DNA of 64,000 nucleotides from an uncultured Sphingobacteriales bacterium. GTDB lineage: Bacteria > Bacteroidota > Bacteroidia > Chitinophagales > Chitinophagaceae. The position numbers were made by a program, and so were the translations under genes. This document shows, one piece after another, positions 60,003 through 64,000 of this stretch. The DNA is taken from the NCBI GenBank assembly GCA_937991535.1, contig CALKHN010000071.1, positions 41,105 to 105,104 on the forward strand, read 5' to 3'. The notes below the pieces were generated by a model, which was not told the origin of the DNA, made no database searches, and was given only the letters and a program-made list of their open reading frames with translations. The stretch's first letter is position 1. Every line of letters starts with the position of its first letter.

Positions 60003-61277
60003 ATGATCTACCAATCCAGCAAATCTTTATTTGAACGCGCCCAACATTCCATTCCCGGCGGTGTAAATTCTCCGGTAAGGGCTTTCAGAAGTGTTGGCGG
60101 CACCCCGGTATTTATCAAAAGTGCCAAAGGCGCTTATTTGTACGATGTAGATGGTAATGAATATATTGATTTCATCAATTCCTGGGGCCCCATGATCCTG
60201 GGTCATGCACACGAACCTGTTATAAAGGCAATACAGGACAAAGCCACAGCATCTACTTCTTTTGGAGCGCCAACCGAGCTGGAAATTGAAATAGCGGAAC
60301 TCATTAAAAAGATGGCGCATAACGTTGACCTGATCCGGATGGTGAACAGTGGTACCGAAGCCTGCATGAGCGCTGTAAGACTGGCGCGTGGGTATACCCA
60401 AAAGAATAAATTTATAAAGTTTGAAGGCTGCTACCATGGCCACGCGGATTGTTTTTTAGTGAAAGCCGGTAGTGGCGTTGCCACGTTTAATATTCAAAAA
60501 GTACCGGGTGTAACGGCAGGCGTTGCCAATGACACGCTTACCTGTGCATACAACGATATAAGTGCCGTAGAAAAATTAGTGGCAGAAAACAAAAACGAAA
60601 TTGCCGCTGTTATTATTGAACCTGTGGCGGGTAATATGGGTTGCATTTTGCCGGAAGAAGGATATCTTGAAGCGCTTCGCGAAATTTGTGACAGGGAAAA
60701 CATGTTGCTGATCTTTGATGAGGTGATGACCGGATTCCGGCTTGCAAAAGGAGGCGCACAGGAAAAATTGAAAATCAATGCCGATATCATCACCTATGGA
60801 AAAATAATTGGCGCCGGAATGCCGGTTGGCGCTTTTGCCGGCCGAAAGGAGATCATGGAGCATATAGCACCGCTCGGGAGCGTATACCAGGCCGGTACCC
60901 TAAGTGGGAACCCATTGGCGATGATAGCGGGCTACACCCTGCTTAATGAATTAAATATCAACCCGGTAGTATATGATGAGTTGGAAGCCAAAGGCGCTTA
61001 CCTTCAAAAAGGCTTAACAGAAGTGTTGAAAACCAAAGCGCATCCGTTCCGCATCAATCGAATGGGAAGCATGATAAGCGTGCATTTCAGCGATCATGAA
61101 ATTGTAGATTTTAACTCAGCTTCAGAATCAAATATTGAAATATTTAATAAGTTTTTTCATCATATGTTGAAATCCGGTGTATATTTGCCTCCTTCAGCTT
61201 TTGAAACCTGGTTTATAAGCAATGCCATTACCTATCAAGACCTGGACCGTACCATTGATGCGGCGTCCCGTTTTTGA
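60003..61277 (+). CDS. hemL: Glutamate-1-semialdehyde 2,1-aminomutase
   Basis: PLP enzyme turning glutamate-1-semialdehyde into 5-aminolevulinate, following HemA. FERAQHSIPGGVNSPVRAF is the diagnostic N-terminus; SWGPMILGHAH, MVNSGTEACMSAVRLARG, FEGCYHGHAD, FDEVMTGFRLAKGG and DIITYGKIIGAGMPVGAF, with the Schiff-base Lys (about residue 265), follow in order. The 424-residue length is standard. Confidence 0.96.
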   Translation: MIYQSSKSLFERAQHSIPGGVNSPVRAFRSVGGTPVFIKSAKGAYLYDVDGNEYIDFINSWGPMILGHAHEPVIKAIQDKATASTSFGAPTELEIEIAELIKKMAHNVDLIRMVNSGTEACMSAVRLARGYTQKNKFIKFEGCYHGHADCFLVKAGSGVATFNIQKVPGVTAGVANDTLTCAYNDISAVEKLVAENKNEIAAVIIEPVAGNMGCILPEEGYLEALREICDRENMLLIFDEVMTGFRLAKGGAQEKLKINADIITYGKIIGAGMPVGAFAGRKEIMEHIAPLGSVYQAGTLSGNPLAMIAGYTLLNELNINPVVYDELEAKGAYLQKGLTEVLKTKAHPFRINRMGSMISVHFSDHEIVDFNSASESNIEIFNKFFHHMLKSGVYLPPSAFETWFISNAITYQDLDRTIDAASRF

Positions 61278-61344
61278 TCCATCATATCAGTAAAGGTCAC
61301 CCTGCGTGACCTTTTACCTTTTTAACGAAGTAAGCATATCAAAC

Positions 61345-62397
61345 ATGACAAATACATCAGCCAGGCGTGGGATTATATTGATGAACCTCGGTTCACCCGA
61401 CTCAACAGAAGTAAAAGACGTATACCGTTACCTCATGGAATTTTTGATGGATGGGAGAGTAATTGATTACAACTACCTGGCGCGTTTGCTGTTGGTAGGA
61501 GGTATTATTGTACCGTTCCGGGCGGCAAAGTCGGCAGCAGCCTACCGTTCTATATGGACCGAAGAAGGTTCTCCGCTTATTGTAATAACGCAACAATTGC
61601 AGGAGGCGGTACAGGCCAAGTTAGAAGAGCCGGTAGAAATAGCCATGCGATATGGCAACCCGTCTGTTGGCGCTGCATATGATAATTTATTAAAACGATT
61701 GCCGGGGCTGGAAGAAGTGATCGCTATACCCCTGTACCCGCACTACGCTATGTCGTCTTATGAAACGGCAATAGAACATGCCAAAACCGTGCACAAAAAA
61801 GGGAAATATCCTTTTTCACTTTCTTTCATCAGGCCTTTTTACAATGAGTCCGGTTATATACATGCATTGGCGGAAAGCATCAGCCCTTACCTGCAGCAGG
61901 ATTACGATCATATATTGTTCAGCTACCACGGTGTACCGGGCAGGCATATACGCAAATCCGATATTACAGGCAATCATTGTTTGCAAACGCCTAACTGCTG
62001 CCAAACAGCTTCCCCGGCCCATGCTTTTTGCTACAGGCATCAATGTTTTACCACAACCCGGCTGATAACAGAAAAATTAAACATTGCCGAAAACAAGTAC
62101 AGCATTTCATTTCAGTCAAGACTGGGTAAAGGATGGCTGGAACCTTTTACCGATATACGTTTGGCAGAACTTCCCAAAGCGGGCAAAAAGAAATTACTGG
62201 TACTTTGCCCTGCATTTGTAAGCGACTGCTTAGAAACGCTTGAAGAAATAGCAGTGGAGGGAAAAGAAACCTTTTTGCATGCGGGAGGTGAATCCTTTAC
62301 TTTTATTCCCTGTTTGAATACCAGTACTGCCTGGGTGGATGCTATCGCTTTATGGATGAAAGCATATGCGGATGGTGAACGCAGTATGATCTTTTAA
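61345..62397 (+). CDS. hemH: Ferrochelatase
   Basis: Inserts Fe(II) into protoporphyrin IX. GIILMNLGSPDSTEVKDVYR is the N-terminal signature; PLYPHYAMSSYETAIEHA and LFSYHGVPGRHI carry the conserved metal-site His; SFQSRLGKGWLEPFTD is the late motif and CPAFVSDCLETLEE carries the acidic ligands. Between them lies a cysteine-rich stretch (HCLQTPNCCQ and FCYRHQC, about residues 212-236) that could bind metal or an Fe-S cluster. ATG 61345 is preferred over an in-frame upstream start at 61306. Confidence 0.94.
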   Translation: MTNTSARRGIILMNLGSPDSTEVKDVYRYLMEFLMDGRVIDYNYLARLLLVGGIIVPFRAAKSAAAYRSIWTEEGSPLIVITQQLQEAVQAKLEEPVEIAMRYGNPSVGAAYDNLLKRLPGLEEVIAIPLYPHYAMSSYETAIEHAKTVHKKGKYPFSLSFIRPFYNESGYIHALAESISPYLQQDYDHILFSYHGVPGRHIRKSDITGNHCLQTPNCCQTASPAHAFCYRHQCFTTTRLITEKLNIAENKYSISFQSRLGKGWLEPFTDIRLAELPKAGKKKLLVLCPAFVSDCLETLEEIAVEGKETFLHAGGESFTFIPCLNTSTAWVDAIALWMKAYADGERSMIF

Positions 62398-62410
62398 AGC
62401 AATTCATTTC

Positions 62411-63334
62411 ATGAAAGCATTGGTTTATAAGTCTACAGGAAGCTGGTATGTGGTTAAAACCCGCGACGGCTTATTGTACAATGCCAGGATCAAAGGTAAA
62501 TTTAAACTGGAAGGTATTACTTCTACCAACCCGGTAACAGTAGGTGATGAAATAGATGTTGAAATCGAAGAAGGAGAAGACAAAAGCGCCATCATTACAC
62601 ATATTTACGACCGCCGTAATTATATTAACCGTCAATCGCCCTCTCATAAATACCAGCATCATATTATTGCGGCTAATATTGATCAAACTTTACTGGTTTG
62701 CACACTCAGGGAACCGCGTACATCGCAGGGATTTACAGACAGGTTTTTGGTGGCTGCCGAATCATATCATATACCTGCAATACTCGTATTTAATAAATCC
62801 GATCTGCACCGGGAAAAAGAAATGAATCAATTTGAAGAAAGGAGAGAAATGTATGAGGCAATAGGATATACTGTGATTTTAATGAGCGTGGAAAAGAAGG
62901 AGGGAATGAAAGATATACAGGAGGTTTTACAGGGTAAAACTTCTTTGGTAAGCGGACATTCCGGCGTAGGAAAATCATCATTCATCAATGCCCTGGTACC
63001 CTCCTTCGGGCTTAAAACGCAGGAAGTAAGCGGCTGGAGCGGAAAAGGCCTGCATACCACTACTTTTGCGGAAATGTATGATCTGCCTTTTGGCGGAAGG
63101 ATAATTGATACGCCGGGGATACGTGAATTTGGTCTGGTGGATATTTCCAAACAGGAACTTTCGCATTATTTTCCTGAAATGCGGCCACTCATCAGTGAGT
63201 GCCAGTTTAATAATTGTTTACACATTAACGAGCCGGGCTGTGCAGTTAAAGCTGCTGTAGAAAGTGGGGAAATTAATGTTGAACGCTATGTGAGTTATTA
63301 TAATATTCTTGACTCCATCAAAGAGTACCGGTAG
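62411..63334 (+). CDS. rsgA: Small-ribosomal-subunit GTPase A
   Basis: Circularly permuted GTPase that helps mature the 30S subunit. The N-terminal OB fold (residues 1-65) leads to NKSD (G4, about 124-127), then VSGHSGVGKSSFINAL (G1, about 180-195) and IDTPGIREFGL (G3), the permuted order. The C-terminal zinc finger is C-x4-C-x-H-x5-C in ECQFNNCLHINEPGC. At 307 residues it is standard. It follows hemH by 13 bases and may be read from the same transcript. Confidence 0.96.
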   Translation: MKALVYKSTGSWYVVKTRDGLLYNARIKGKFKLEGITSTNPVTVGDEIDVEIEEGEDKSAIITHIYDRRNYINRQSPSHKYQHHIIAANIDQTLLVCTLREPRTSQGFTDRFLVAAESYHIPAILVFNKSDLHREKEMNQFEERREMYEAIGYTVILMSVEKKEGMKDIQEVLQGKTSLVSGHSGVGKSSFINALVPSFGLKTQEVSGWSGKGLHTTTFAEMYDLPFGGRIIDTPGIREFGLVDISKQELSHYFPEMRPLISECQFNNCLHINEPGCAVKAAVESGEINVERYVSYYNILDSIKEYR

Positions 63335-63390
63335 CCGCGTATTGCTTACGGACTTTCCGTAATAATAAAATAAGAGAGCCCAACCAGTTT

Positions 63391-63945
63391 TTAACGTTTT
63401 TTAAGGCTTGTGATCCGCATGTCATCTCCCTGTGGGTGGTGTATCACGAATCCGGTATTATTGGCCGGTGCGCCGGTTTGCCTTGTCCATCCCGCATAAT
63501 TTACACAGTCACCGATTCCCGGTGGGTTCATCAGTTCCAATAATACCATATCGGTATATTTCCATGATGCCCTAAGGATAGCGCCGGAAAATCCTATTCC
63601 ATTGGCAATACTATTATTCCCATTACAATTTGTACGCCAAAACTCAAATCTAAAAGTAGCAGTAGATAAAGCGTTAATTTCTGATGCGTCCAAGACACCG
63701 TTCTTGTTCCTGTCCACCACGTGAAAAGCGGTTAAAAAATAAGCCCTGCCATTATTCGCTTCATTGTTGATCAATGTACCTGTTCCCTGACCACCATTGA
63801 TTGAAAAGCGGGCTACAGCCTTTGCATAGGGCATTTTGGAAGGCTGGCACTGTATCGAGGGGTCACAATTGGTGCTTGCCCCAAAGATCTGGAAATCATT
63901 AGTGGTAAGGGTGTTGTCGCCCGAAGCCCCGATATCACCTATCTC
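63391..63945 (-). pseudogene. Trypsin-like serine protease fragment
   Basis: An internal piece of an exported trypsin-like protease. FLTAFHVVDRNKNG carries the catalytic His and YTDMVLLELM the Asp. The frame continues upstream of the first ATG (63834) through NTLTTNDFQIFGAS and NCDPSIQCQPSK to a TAG at 63946-63948, so the true N-terminus with signal peptide is lost. Downstream it stops after IHHPQGDDMRITS, before the GDSGGP-type catalytic Ser region. It is broken at both ends and should be inactive. Confidence 0.6.
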
Positions 63946-64000
63946 CTAGTGTTAAGTTAAGTATAATATGACGTATATTTATGGTATATTTGTAAAACTA

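Overview
The window looks like chromosome of a Bacteroidota bacterium, most likely a Chitinophagaceae-type genome. Reasons visible in the sequence: TAnnTTTG promoter boxes close to start codons, a PorT-family outer-membrane gene next to ubiE/menG, a bacillithiol gene (bshA), a CarB without the C-terminal regulatory domain, and many short dispersed repeats between genes. The species cannot be fixed from the sequence alone. The only RNA gene I found is tRNA-Ser(GGA); there is no CRISPR array and no intact insertion sequence.

Layout. 0-9 kb is housekeeping: a glycosyltransferase end, rnhB, heme A synthase, a membrane patatin, a lipid kinase, a cysteine-free DsbA-like protein, a LOG-family protein, OsmC and an aminotransferase. 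9.2-13.2 kb is an accessory patch with defence flavour: an HsdR/HsdS-like chimera carrying a Panacea-like domain, a DUF262/HNH GmrSD-like nuclease, an unknown 309-residue protein and a Fic remnant, punctuated by three copies of the DNA for the HsdS C-terminal tail. 13.2-31 kb returns to core genes (bcp, M23 peptidase, carB, TetR with a TolC stub, ArsC/YffB, TIGR02757, a cystathionine synthase/lyase, asnB, nadE, glycosyltransferase, sugar isomerase-like protein).

31-41 kb is a nearly one-directional cluster of oxidoreductases, cupins, a hydrolase, a carboxymuconolactone decarboxylase-like protein, a PQQ-type dehydrogenase with fused cytochrome c and an SMP-30-like protein, with an AraC regulator divergent at its end. 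It stops beside tRNA-Ser, whose 3' end is duplicated in a repeat-rich 640-bp spacer, suggesting an integration scar. 41.8-51.6 kb holds ansA, tatD, bshA, an RsmI-like methylase, an EI24/CysZ-like protein, a 3-methyladenine DNA glycosylase, ubiE/menG, porT and gyrB.

51.9-62.4 kb is a heme pathway cluster: an AraC regulator with a cysteine cluster, then hemA-hemC-hemD-hemE-hemF, a repeat-rich gap, and hemB-hemL-hemH. Together they cover glutamyl-tRNA to heme except protoporphyrinogen oxidation; heme A synthase at 1.3 kb would use the product. rsgA follows, and the window ends in a broken trypsin-like protease gene.

The most unusual observations are the HsdS-tail repeats that separate accessory genes like cassette junctions, the tRNA-Ser end duplication, several gene stubs marking deletions (TolC, Fic, a deacetylase-like gene, trypsin), the cysteine-free DsbA-like protein and the cysteine-cluster AraC regulator placed before the heme genes.
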